64,000 nucleotides of DNA from Chitinophaga sp. LS1 (GTDB taxonomy: Bacteria > Bacteroidota > Bacteroidia > Chitinophagales > Chitinophagaceae). The stretch covers positions 2,854,501 through 2,918,500 of the forward strand of contig NZ_CP128362.1 of the NCBI RefSeq assembly GCF_034274695.1. The letters run 5' to 3'. Both the position numbers and the translations under genes were made by a program. Shown here in pieces: positions 8,938 to 17,651 of this stretch. How positions within the stretch are numbered: position 1 is the first letter of the stretch; the number at the start of each line of letters is the position of its first letter. The notes beneath the pieces are model-generated. The model did not search any database. It saw nothing but the letters and a program-made list of their open reading frames with translations, and was not told the origin of the DNA.

Positions 8938-10443
8938 ATGCAAAACCACAAACGCCCTGCGGCCTCCATCCTCTTTATTTTTGGAGGTAGCGGCGATCTG
9001 AATTACAGAAAACTTTCGCCGGCTTTATATAACCTTTTTCTGGACGATTATATGCCGGAAAAATTCGCCATCGCAGGTATCGGACGTAGCCAGTACACCA
9101 ACGAAGATTATCGTACCCACCTCCTGGACGGGATCAACAAATTTTCCCGTCGTAAAGATGAGCAGAATGGTCACTGGGATGAGTTCTCAAAAAATGTAAC
9201 CTACCTGCAGATGGATGCGGACAATCAAGCTGCTTACAGCAAGATCACCGACTATGTGAAGGAGAAGGAAACTGAATGGGGAGAGCATCCAAATGTGATC
9301 TTCTACCTGGCAGTAGCACCACAACTAGTGCCTTCAATCGCTCAGAAACTGGGTGCACTGAACCTCTGCACAGATAAGAACTGTACCCGTATCGTTATCG
9401 AAAAGCCATTTGGCCATGACCTGCAGAGTGCTCATGACCTGAATGCGCTGCTGGGCCGTCTGTTCTCTGAAGAGCAGATTTACCGTATCGACCACTACCT
9501 GGGTAAAGAAACCGTTCAGAACATCCTGGCACTGCGTTTTGCCAATGCCCTTTTCGAACCAGTTTGGAACCGTAACTATATCGATCACGTACAGATCACT
9601 GCTTCAGAAACAGTAGGTCTGGAAGATCGTGCACAATACTATGAAAAGTCAGGCGCCCTGCGTGATATGGTGCAGAACCACATCCTGCAGGTACTCTGTA
9701 TGGTGGCTATGGAAGCACCGGTATCATTCGATGCGAATGAGGTGCGTAATAAAAAGGTTGACGTGCTGAATGCAATGCGTCCTTTTACCAAAGGTGAGGT
9801 GCATGAGAATGCAGTACGTGGCCAGTATTCCAATGGCTGGATCAAGGGGAAAGAAGTTCCTGGCTACCGTGATGAAAAAGGCGTAGCAAAGGAATCAGCT
9901 ACGGAAACATATGCAGCTGTGAAGTTCCATATTGATAACTGGCGCTGGCAGGGCGTACCTTTCTATGTACGTACCGGTAAGCACCTGCATCAGAAAGCAA
10001 CAAATATCACCCTGCAGTTCCGTCCGGCTCCTCACTTTGCATTCCCATCAGAATCTGCTGAGACCTGGAGACCTAACCGACTGACTATCAGTATTACACC
10101 TGAAATGGATATCCGTATCCGCTTCCAGGCTAAACGCCCGGGTCAGGCCATGACACTGGAACCAGTAGACATGGTATTCAACTTCGATCACCAGTACGGT
10201 GATGACCATGCTCCGGAAGCATACGAAACACTGCTGCTGGATGTGATGGAAGGAGATGCTACCCTGTTTATGCGTGCAGACCAGGTAGAAGCTGCCTGGA
10301 AACTGATCATGCCAATACTGGAAACATGGGAATCCCGCACACCGGTAGACTTCCCTAACTATGCGCCTGATTCATGGGGGCCGGAAGATGCTGATGCAAT
10401 GATCGCCAGAGATGGACATGCGTGGATCAATCTGCCTAAATAA
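8938..10443 (+). CDS. zwf: glucose-6-phosphate 1-dehydrogenase
   Basis: 501 residues, normal length. Oxidises glucose 6-phosphate to 6-phosphogluconolactone, producing NADPH. N-terminal nucleotide-binding segment FIFGGSGDLNYRKLSPALY matches the family GASGDLAKRK motif; RIDHYLGKETVQN at about residue 183 is the active-site signature with the catalytic histidine. Followed after 8 bp by pgl, its pathway partner. Confidence 0.97.
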   Translation: MQNHKRPAASILFIFGGSGDLNYRKLSPALYNLFLDDYMPEKFAIAGIGRSQYTNEDYRTHLLDGINKFSRRKDEQNGHWDEFSKNVTYLQMDADNQAAYSKITDYVKEKETEWGEHPNVIFYLAVAPQLVPSIAQKLGALNLCTDKNCTRIVIEKPFGHDLQSAHDLNALLGRLFSEEQIYRIDHYLGKETVQNILALRFANALFEPVWNRNYIDHVQITASETVGLEDRAQYYEKSGALRDMVQNHILQVLCMVAMEAPVSFDANEVRNKKVDVLNAMRPFTKGEVHENAVRGQYSNGWIKGKEVPGYRDEKGVAKESATETYAAVKFHIDNWRWQGVPFYVRTGKHLHQKATNITLQFRPAPHFAFPSESAETWRPNRLTISITPEMDIRIRFQAKRPGQAMTLEPVDMVFNFDHQYGDDHAPEAYETLLLDVMEGDATLFMRADQVEAAWKLIMPILETWESRTPVDFPNYAPDSWGPEDADAMIARDGHAWINLPK

Positions 10444-10451
10444 TATTTGAC

Positions 10452-11177
10452 ATGGAATTACATATAGCCAAGAATACCCAGGAACTAAGCGAGAACCTGG
10501 CTGCATGGATCAGCAACTATATACAGGAAGTATTACAGGATCAGGACATTTTTACCTTTGTACTATCCGGTGGCAGTACGCCTAAGTCGCTGTACCACTT
10601 ACTGGCTAAGGAGCCTTACAGCAAGATGATTCCATGGGAAAGAATTCATTTCTTCTGGGGAGATGAGAGAGCTGTGCCGTTTGAAGATGACCGTAACAAT
10701 GCCCGCATGGCATTTGAAAGTCTGCTGGAAGTAGTGAATGTGCCTAAGGAAAATATTCATGTAATGCGCACCGACATCAAGCCGGAAGAATCAGCAGCAG
10801 CATATGAAGAAATTCTGCTGGAATATTTCAAGGATTCAGACACGACCTTCGATCTTGTACTGCTAGGTATGGGGGATGATGGACATACCCTGTCCCTCTT
10901 CCCGGGTTTACCAATCGTGAACGAGAAAAAGGCGTGGGTAAGCGCTTTCTGGCTCCAGGCACAGGATATGTACCGCATTACGCTGACAGCACCGGTGGTG
11001 AACCAGTCAGCATGCGTAGTATTTATGGCGACCGGCGGTGGTAAGGCCCTGACTTTGAAAAATGTGATTGAAGGTACTTTTGATGCAGAGAAATTCCCTT
11101 CTCAGTTAATCAGACCGCAGGATGGTGAGTTACATTGGTTTGTGGATGAGGCTGCGGCAAGTGCCCTGGAAATGTAA
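10452..11177 (+). CDS. pgl: 6-phosphogluconolactonase
   Basis: 241 residues, DevB/SOL-type lactonase. Hydrolyses 6-phosphogluconolactone, the step between zwf and gnd. Hallmarks: FVLSGGSTPKSLY near residue 38, WERIHFFWGDERAVP, and LLGMGDDGHTLSLFPG. It completes a three-gene oxidative pentose phosphate operon and is followed by a terminator. Confidence 0.95.
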   Translation: MELHIAKNTQELSENLAAWISNYIQEVLQDQDIFTFVLSGGSTPKSLYHLLAKEPYSKMIPWERIHFFWGDERAVPFEDDRNNARMAFESLLEVVNVPKENIHVMRTDIKPEESAAAYEEILLEYFKDSDTTFDLVLLGMGDDGHTLSLFPGLPIVNEKKAWVSAFWLQAQDMYRITLTAPVVNQSACVVFMATGGGKALTLKNVIEGTFDAEKFPSQLIRPQDGELHWFVDEAAASALEM

Positions 11178-11198
11178 AATGAGCTCTTTTTTAAATAG

Positions 11199-11230
11199 AA
11201 AGCCGGTTGCGAAAGTGACCGGCTTTTTTT
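11199..11230 (+). terminator. Rho-independent terminator of the pentose phosphate operon
   Basis: Stem AAAGCCGGT/ACCGGCTTT with a 10-nt loop and a T7 tail, 22 bp after pgl. The stem nearly repeats the ppc terminator at 1582. It ends only 12 bp before the fucosidase start codon. Confidence 0.9.
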
Positions 11231-11242
11231 ATTTTGTTGAGT

Positions 11243-12694
11243 ATGAAACCATCACTTATTTACCTGTTTGCGTTATTGTTCGGCGCTTCCTCCGTTATAG
11301 GACAAAAGAAATATACCGCCGACTGGGCTTCGCTGGAAACCCGTGGTATTCCGGCCTGGTTCAATCAGTCTAAATTCGGCATCTTCATACACTGGGGCGT
11401 ATATGCAGTACCCTCTTATGCACCTGTAGGCCCGGGTGGTTACTCAGAATGGTACTGGTATCAGCTGGATGGCCGTACCGATGGTCCGCACGATGCCACC
11501 CGCGCATTCCACGATAAGAACTATGGCAAGGATGTACCATATCAGGATTTAGAAAAACAGTTTACTGCTGCATTGTTTAATCCTGATCAATGGGCGGATA
11601 TCTTTCGTCGCTCAGGTGCAAAATACGTGGTGCTTACTTCCAAGCACCACGAAGGTTATGCGATGTGGGATAATAAACAGGCGAGTGAAAGCTACGGCCG
11701 TACATGGAATGCAAAAGATGGTACGCCAAAGAGAGATCTGCTGGGCGACCTTACGAATTCAGTGCGCAAGGCAGGTCTGAAAATGGGGTACTATTATTCC
11801 CTTTACGAATGGTTCAATCCAATCTGGAAAAAAGATAAACAACAATATATCAATCAGGTGATGATTCCCGAGTTCAAAGACCTGGTCACAAAGTATCAAC
11901 CTTCTGTGATCTTCTCTGATGGCGAATGGGAACTGTCTGATACTGCATGGCACAGTACATCATTGCTGGCATGGTTGTTCAACGAATCGCCTGTGAAAGA
12001 TGAAGTAGTGGTTGATGATCGCTGGGGCAGTAATACACGTGGTAAACACAATGGTGCGACTTACCTTACATCTGAATATGGTAGTGGTATGCAACCGGGC
12101 GTGATATGGGAAGAAAATCAGGGCATTGGTCAGTCTTATGGTTATAACCGCATGGAGAATGTGGATGATTACAAGAAGAGTGCAGATCTCACATTGATGC
12201 TGGTAGATATCGTATCAAGAGGTGGTAACCTGCTGCTGGATATCGGACCCACTGCTGATGGCCGTATTCCGGTGATTATGCAGCAAAGATTGATTGATAT
12301 TGGTGCGTGGCTGGATGTGAATGGAGAAGCGATTTTTGATACTAAAGCATGGAAAGAAACAAGACAGTGGAGTGAAGGAAAAATACCTGAGCTGAAGGAG
12401 TCAAATTTCATGTCGGATTATAGTATTTCAAACCTGATAAAACCGGCCAGGGATCGTGCGCATGTAGAGCTATTCTTTACACAGAAAGAGAACGTATTGT
12501 ATACGATTGTACCGGGATATGTACCGCAGGTGAAGATCAAAGATTATATGCCGTCCAGGAAGGTGGGTGTGAGTATACTGGGATGTAAAAAGAAGATCAG
12601 TGGAAAGCAGGTAGGGAAGGACTTTGTAATTGATTTATCAGGATTAACACCTGGTGATTTACCGACACCGTTATTTACCATTCGCATAAAATAA
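11243..12694 (+). CDS. alpha-L-fucosidase, GH29, secreted
   Basis: 483 residues from the ATG at 11243; an upstream in-frame TTG at 11234 is unlikely because the signal peptide (K-P then a hydrophobic stretch, ending near GASSVIGQ) begins at the ATG. GH29 retaining fucosidase features: WFNQSKFGIFIHWGVYAVPS, TSKHHEGYAMW, and the nucleophile region VIFSDGEWE (Asp at about residue 224). It removes terminal L-fucose from glycans in the periplasm or outside. No SusC/SusD pair or sulfatase is adjacent. Confidence 0.93.
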   Translation: MKPSLIYLFALLFGASSVIGQKKYTADWASLETRGIPAWFNQSKFGIFIHWGVYAVPSYAPVGPGGYSEWYWYQLDGRTDGPHDATRAFHDKNYGKDVPYQDLEKQFTAALFNPDQWADIFRRSGAKYVVLTSKHHEGYAMWDNKQASESYGRTWNAKDGTPKRDLLGDLTNSVRKAGLKMGYYYSLYEWFNPIWKKDKQQYINQVMIPEFKDLVTKYQPSVIFSDGEWELSDTAWHSTSLLAWLFNESPVKDEVVVDDRWGSNTRGKHNGATYLTSEYGSGMQPGVIWEENQGIGQSYGYNRMENVDDYKKSADLTLMLVDIVSRGGNLLLDIGPTADGRIPVIMQQRLIDIGAWLDVNGEAIFDTKAWKETRQWSEGKIPELKESNFMSDYSISNLIKPARDRAHVELFFTQKENVLYTIVPGYVPQVKIKDYMPSRKVGVSILGCKKKISGKQVGKDFVIDLSGLTPGDLPTPLFTIRIK

Positions 12695-12700
12695 AATAGA

Positions 12701-12739
12701 CCAAAACGCTTCTGCTTTTGGCAGAAGCGTTTTGGTTTT
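12701..12739. terminator. bidirectional terminator between fucosidase and GltB-like gene
   Basis: A perfect 15-bp inverted repeat (CCAAAACGCTTCTGC / GCAGAAGCGTTTTGG, 5-nt loop) between two convergent genes, with A-rich and T-rich flanks serving both strands. Its core stem is identical to that of the terminator at 16979. Confidence 0.88.
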
Positions 12740-12745
12740 GATAAT

Positions 12746-14302
12746 TTACCAGTTATCGATACTTATTTTCTCTATCGTTTCAGCATTCAATAAAGCCCCT
12801 ACTTCTGTACTTGGATAGATCTCTTCGAAGGTCTTTACCTGGTTCATAAACACCCTTCTTGAAAGGTGACTTCTGGTAATATGATGTGGTGTTTCCAATC
12901 CTGCTGCAGCAGCCAGTTCAATGGCACTTTCAATAGTATCCTGATGATAATTAGCTACTCTGTGCTTTTTATCATCAACAACCAGACCCGCCTGCAACCA
13001 TTTATCCTGTGTCGCTACACCTGTAGGACAACGGTTTGTATTACAAATTAAGGCTTGTATACAACCTATTGCCATCATCATTGCTCTTGCACTGTTGCAG
13101 GCATCGGCACCCAATGCCAAAGCGCGGAGGATGTGGAAGCCAGTGAGGATCTTACCAGAGGCAATCACCTTTACTTTATGACGGATATTGTATCCTCTCA
13201 GTGTATCGTGTACAAATGCCAGTGCATCCATCAGTGGCATACCAACAGAGTTGCTGAACTCAGGAGGTGCCGCACCGGTACCGCCCTCACCACCATCAAC
13301 AGTGATAAAGTCAGGATAGCAGCCAGTTTCCAGCATGGCTTTACAGATCGCATGGAATTCAGATTTCTGACCGATACACAGTTTGAAACCAACAGGTTTA
13401 CCATTTGCCAGATTACGCATTTTGCTGATGAATTCCATCATCTGGCGGGGTGTATTGAAGGCCGTGTGGTAAGGAGGGGAGGCCACTGTGGTATGTGGTT
13501 TCACATGACGGATAGCGGCGATTTCAGGGGTGTTCTTTGACGCAGGCAGGATACCGCCGTGGCCTGGTTTGGCACCCTGAGATACCTTTAGTTCGATCAT
13601 GCGGATTTGTGGCTTCGCACTATTCTGTGCAAATAGGTGTTCGTCGAAATGACCATTTTCATCACGGCAGCCGAAGTAACCGGTGCCTATTTGCCAGATG
13701 ATATCGCCACCCTGGTTCAGGTGGTGCTCACTGATACCACCTTCGCCGGTGTTATGAGCAAAGTTGCCAATTTTGGCGCCGCCGTTCAACGCTTCGACCG
13801 CATTGGCACTCAGGGAACCATAGCTCATAGCAGACACGTTGAGGATGCTGGCAGAATAAGGCTGCCGGCATTCAGTACCACCGATCTGCACACGTGGATC
13901 CTTGTTCATGGTGTCGAAGGAACGGGGCTGGATGGAATGGGCCATCCATTCATACCCCTCAGCATATACGTTGAACTGGGTACCAAAGGGTTGTGAGTTC
14001 AGTTCACGTTTGGCACGCTGATAGATAGTGGAACGGTCTACCCTGTTGACAGGGCTACCGTCGATATCGCTTTCTACAAAGTACTGGTAGATTTTAGGAC
14101 GTATATCTTCCATCAGATAACGCATTCTGCCTACAATGGGGTAATTGCGCATAATGGCGTGTTTTTTCTGGAAAATATCAACAAATCCGAGGATAATAAG
14201 TGGAACAATCAATACCAGTAACCACAGCACCCAGGGAAAGAAATAAACGCCACAAAATATAAGCGCGAGACTGCCTAGCGTAAAAGCAAAAAATCCTTTC
14301 AT
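12746..14302 (-). CDS. membrane-anchored FMN-binding glutamate synthase-like protein
   Basis: 518 residues. Two N-terminal hydrophobic segments (about residues 1-45) precede a GltB-type FMN/synthase domain. The FMN loop TVDGGEGGTGAAPPEF and a Cx5Cx4C cluster (CIQALICNTNRCPTG) for a 3Fe-4S centre are present. It lacks the N-terminal glutaminase domain and the C-terminal GXGXG domain of GltB, and no gltD lies nearby, so classical glutamate synthase activity is doubtful. Such stand-alone proteins are widespread and usually annotated FMN-binding glutamate synthase family; the true substrate is unknown. Confidence 0.88.
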   Translation of the reverse strand: MKGFFAFTLGSLALIFCGVYFFPWVLWLLVLIVPLIILGFVDIFQKKHAIMRNYPIVGRMRYLMEDIRPKIYQYFVESDIDGSPVNRVDRSTIYQRAKRELNSQPFGTQFNVYAEGYEWMAHSIQPRSFDTMNKDPRVQIGGTECRQPYSASILNVSAMSYGSLSANAVEALNGGAKIGNFAHNTGEGGISEHHLNQGGDIIWQIGTGYFGCRDENGHFDEHLFAQNSAKPQIRMIELKVSQGAKPGHGGILPASKNTPEIAAIRHVKPHTTVASPPYHTAFNTPRQMMEFISKMRNLANGKPVGFKLCIGQKSEFHAICKAMLETGCYPDFITVDGGEGGTGAAPPEFSNSVGMPLMDALAFVHDTLRGYNIRHKVKVIASGKILTGFHILRALALGADACNSARAMMMAIGCIQALICNTNRCPTGVATQDKWLQAGLVVDDKKHRVANYHQDTIESAIELAAAAGLETPHHITRSHLSRRVFMNQVKTFEEIYPSTEVGALLNAETIEKISIDNW

Positions 14303-14387
14303 AAACGAGCTTCCTTTTTAATGAGTAGTTAAAGATAGGAGAAAATGGTAATTCGCCTTATATTAGGGCGATTAATATCAACTGAAC

Positions 14388-16955
14388 ATGCATATAAGGA
14401 GGTTTTTACTGGTATGCGGTCTCTTTACAGTAGCCGTCACCAAGAGTTGGGCGCAGGCGCCTTTTGACGCTTCGCAATTGAAAGTATCCTGGGAAGTAGG
14501 GGAAAATCACTATCAGGGGAAAGCACAGTTTATGTCTGTTTTCACCATTGTCAATACAGGTCATACCGCATTTCCTGCCCAGGGATGGCAGTTATATTTC
14601 AACTTTGTAAGATCGGTAAATGCAGGCCCTACCACTGGTGGTGTAAGTGCTGCGCATGTGAACGGAGATTTGTATAAACTAACGCCTACTGCGGACAGTA
14701 AAGGGATTGCAGCTGGCGATTCTATTCGTATTGCACTGGTAGCTGATGCATGGGCGGTGAACTATACAGATGCACCAGATGGTTTATACTTCGTATGGGA
14801 TAAAGAACCAGGCAAAGGATACAGTGTACCAGCATTGAATGTCCGCCCTTCTACACAACCTAAGCAATACCTGCGTTTTCCGGGTGATAAGATTGGTCTG
14901 ATCACACCACAGGATATCTATGAGCAGAATAAAAATACAGCGGATGTACCCCTTGCTGAATTACCAAAGGTATTTCCTACACCAATTGAAATCACGAATG
15001 GTACAGGAGAACTGGTACTGACACCGGCCATGACCATCAGCGCAGATCCTGCATTTGCAAAGGAATCTGCCTATCTCGCAGCTGAACTGAAAACCGTATT
15101 TGGTAAGGAACCAGCTTTAACAAACGGCGGCAAAGCAACCATTACTTTATCTTCAGATGCCAGCCTGGCACCTGAAGATTATACACTGACTGTGACCAGC
15201 AATGGTGTACAGATTAAAGCGGGTGAAGGTGCCGGTATTTTCTATGGTATTCAATCCCTGAAATCGCTGTTCCCTGCGAATGCTTGGGCCGGTGCACAAA
15301 AGAAAATAACCCTCCCTGCAGTGAATGTAAAAGACGGTCCCCGCTTTGGCTACCGTGCATTTATGATCGATGTGTCCCGCAATTTTCATAGCAAAAATGA
15401 CATCTATCGTCTGCTGGATCTGATGGCAATGTACAAACTGAACGTACTGCATTTTCACCTGACGGACGATGAAGGCTGGAGACTGGAAATCCCTTCCCTG
15501 CCTGAGTTGACGACAGTGGGTGCACACCGTGGTCATACACCCGATGAAAAGGATCATTTACAACCTGCATATGGTTCCGGTCCTGATGTGAGCAACGAAG
15601 CAGGCAGTGGTTTTTATACCAAACAGGATTTCATCGACATCCTTCATTTTGCCGCTGAGCGTCATATCCGTGTGATTCCTGAAATTGAAACACCGGGGCA
15701 TGCGCGTGCAGCAATCGTATCAATGAAAGCCCGCTACGAAAAGTTATCAAAAGCTGGTCAACAGGCTGCTGCTGAAGAATATTTATTATCAGATCCGAAA
15801 GATGCATCTGTATATCGCTCTGTACAGAACTGGAATGACAATGTGATCAACGTAGCATTGCCGGCAGTATATCACTTCCTGGATAAGGTAGTGGAAGAAG
15901 TACAGGGAATGTATAAAGAAGCGGGCGTACCGCTGGAATATGTACACATGGGTGGTGATGAGGTACCAGCTGGGGTATGGGCGGGTTCTCCTGCTGTAAA
16001 GGCGCTAATGGAAAAAGATAAGCGTATTCGCGATGTGAATGATCTTTGGTATTACTATTATGGAAAAGTGAATGATCTGTTGAAGAAAAGAGGATTGAAA
16101 CTGTATGGCTGGGAAGAGATGGGGATGCGTAAAACAACCCTGGATGGTAAGCCTTTCAGCATGCCAAACCCTGGATTTGGGGCTGAAAATCTGATGGTAG
16201 ATGTATGGAACAATATCATGGGTGGGGGTGCAGAAGATCTGCCTTACCGGTTGGCCAATGCGAATTACAAAGTAGTGCTTTCAGGAGTGAGCAATATGTA
16301 CTTCGATATGGCTTACATGAAGTCATTTGATGAACCGGGTTTCTACTGGGGTGGTTTTGTAGATGTGGATAAACCCTTCTATTTCATCCCGCTGGATTAT
16401 TACAAGAACTCTAAAGTAGATGCACTGGGAAATCCGTTGGATCCGGCTATTTTCAAAGACAAACAACGACTGACTGGTTATGGTGCTGATAACATTGCAG
16501 GTGTGCAGGGATTGCTGTGGAGTGAGACAGTGAAGAATGTTGCCAGGATGGAGTATATGATCTTGCCTAAGTTGCTGGGATTGGCTGAGAGAGCATGGGC
16601 GAAAGATCCGGAATGGGCGCAGGTAAAAGATAGTGCACTAAGTGCAGATCTGTATGCAAAAGCGTGGAGTTCATTTGCAAATACACTGGGTAAGAAAGAG
16701 TTGGTGAGATTGAGTTATTATAATGGCGGGTATAATTACCGTATACCTACAGCGGGTGCGCGTGTAGTAGATGGGGTGGTGGTTGCGAATCTGCAATTAC
16801 CAGGGTTTACGATCAGATATACAACAAATGGCAAGGAGCCGGATGCAAAGAGCAAAGTGTATGCAGGAACCATTAAAGAGAAAGGAACGATCAAATTAAA
16901 GGTATTTGATGCCAAAGGTAGGGCCAGCAGATCGGTATCTATTGAAAATAAATAG
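14388..16955 (+). CDS. beta-N-acetylhexosaminidase (chitobiase), GH20, secreted
   Basis: 855 residues. A signal peptide (positive MHIRR, hydrophobic core, ending near KSWAQ) is followed by an N-terminal chitobiase-type carbohydrate-binding domain (about 25-180), a GH20b-like domain (about 190-310), and the GH20 barrel (about 320-760). The catalytic Asp-Glu pair lies in HMGGDEVP (about residue 521-528). The C-terminal about 80 residues resemble the chitobiase C-terminal domain. It releases GlcNAc from chitobiose and other glycans, consistent with a chitin degrader. Confidence 0.95.
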   Translation: MHIRRFLLVCGLFTVAVTKSWAQAPFDASQLKVSWEVGENHYQGKAQFMSVFTIVNTGHTAFPAQGWQLYFNFVRSVNAGPTTGGVSAAHVNGDLYKLTPTADSKGIAAGDSIRIALVADAWAVNYTDAPDGLYFVWDKEPGKGYSVPALNVRPSTQPKQYLRFPGDKIGLITPQDIYEQNKNTADVPLAELPKVFPTPIEITNGTGELVLTPAMTISADPAFAKESAYLAAELKTVFGKEPALTNGGKATITLSSDASLAPEDYTLTVTSNGVQIKAGEGAGIFYGIQSLKSLFPANAWAGAQKKITLPAVNVKDGPRFGYRAFMIDVSRNFHSKNDIYRLLDLMAMYKLNVLHFHLTDDEGWRLEIPSLPELTTVGAHRGHTPDEKDHLQPAYGSGPDVSNEAGSGFYTKQDFIDILHFAAERHIRVIPEIETPGHARAAIVSMKARYEKLSKAGQQAAAEEYLLSDPKDASVYRSVQNWNDNVINVALPAVYHFLDKVVEEVQGMYKEAGVPLEYVHMGGDEVPAGVWAGSPAVKALMEKDKRIRDVNDLWYYYYGKVNDLLKKRGLKLYGWEEMGMRKTTLDGKPFSMPNPGFGAENLMVDVWNNIMGGGAEDLPYRLANANYKVVLSGVSNMYFDMAYMKSFDEPGFYWGGFVDVDKPFYFIPLDYYKNSKVDALGNPLDPAIFKDKQRLTGYGADNIAGVQGLLWSETVKNVARMEYMILPKLLGLAERAWAKDPEWAQVKDSALSADLYAKAWSSFANTLGKKELVRLSYYNGGYNYRIPTAGARVVDGVVVANLQLPGFTIRYTTNGKEPDAKSKVYAGTIKEKGTIKLKVFDAKGRASRSVSIENK

Positions 16956-16978
16956 GCTGGTTGCAGGCCATCGCCGCC

Positions 16979-17014
16979 AAAAAACGCTTCTGTCACAGGC
17001 AGAAGCGTTTTTTG
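16979..17014 (+). terminator. Rho-independent terminator after chitobiase
   Basis: 14-bp perfect stem AAAAAACGCTTCTG / CAGAAGCGTTTTTT with a 7-nt loop and T tail. The inner 12 bp of the stem repeat the stem at 12703. The TTTG at its end doubles as the -33 element of the next promoter. Confidence 0.9.
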
Positions 17015-17042
17015 TTTTATCCCCATACTTATAGTAAATTTG
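17011..17042 (+). promoter_or_regulatory. Bacteroidetes-type promoter of the universal stress protein gene
   Basis: TTTG at 17011-17014 and TAAATTTG at 17035-17042 with a 20-bp spacer match the Bacteroidetes housekeeping consensus TTTG-N19..-TAnnTTTG. Predicted transcription start near 17049, giving a leader of about 60 nt. Confidence 0.75.
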
Positions 17043-17110
17043 TACCATAATACACCCTTACCTAAGCCTACCACAACAAACATCTGCATTTAAAAAAAAA
17101 CCGACTGTCT

Positions 17111-17551
17111 ATGTCAAAAATCATGATAGCTGTAGATCTTAGCAGCTATTCTGCCAGCGTTATTGCTGCTGGTATGGAACTCGCGCGGAGCACCAAGTCT
17201 CCTGTAACCATCACTTCTATCCTGGACAAGAACGCAGAAGTAATACCTGTGATCGAAACAGTAAGCCCATCTGCCGATGAGCTGAATGGTCGTCTGCAGG
17301 ACATTATCGCACATCTTGAAACTTACCGGGAAGCTTACCCTGATGTAACTGTATCCGTTACCGCTACTTTAGGCAATCCAAAAGAAGACATTCTGGAGCA
17401 GGCAGCTGAAGAAGGTGCAACTACCCTCGTAATTGGTACACACGGCCGCACCGGTCTGGACCATTTACTGATTGGCAGCACGGCTGAATTTGTCATCCGT
17501 CATGCTTCTATTCCTGTATTGGTAGTGCCTTACAGGAAAGAAAAGCATTAA
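17111..17551 (+). CDS. universal stress protein, UspA family
   Basis: 146 residues, single Usp domain. The ATP-binding signature Gx2Gx9G(S/T) is seen in GTHGRTGLDHLLIGSTAEFV (about residues 114-133), and it ends with the IPVLVVP strand. Small cytoplasmic nucleotide-binding protein induced by stress in many bacteria. It has its own promoter; the next gene has a separate promoter as well. Confidence 0.93.
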   Translation: MSKIMIAVDLSSYSASVIAAGMELARSTKSPVTITSILDKNAEVIPVIETVSPSADELNGRLQDIIAHLETYREAYPDVTVSVTATLGNPKEDILEQAAEEGATTLVIGTHGRTGLDHLLIGSTAEFVIRHASIPVLVVPYRKEKH

Positions 17552-17600
17552 AATTTAATTAAACTGTTCACCATATCCTTATTGCCTTTCAACTTACACG

Positions 17601-17608
17601 TAGTTTTG
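17601..17608 (+). promoter_or_regulatory. -7 element of the mprF-like gene
   Basis: TAGTTTTG matches TAnnTTTG. A TTG at 17582-17584 is a weak -33 candidate with a short spacer. The implied transcription start (about 17614) lies after the GTG at 17610, so the downstream ATG at 17652 is the better start codon. Confidence 0.55.
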
Positions 17609-17651
17609 TGTGTTAAGTAAGGATCATGCTATACTCAAAATTATACCTGTA

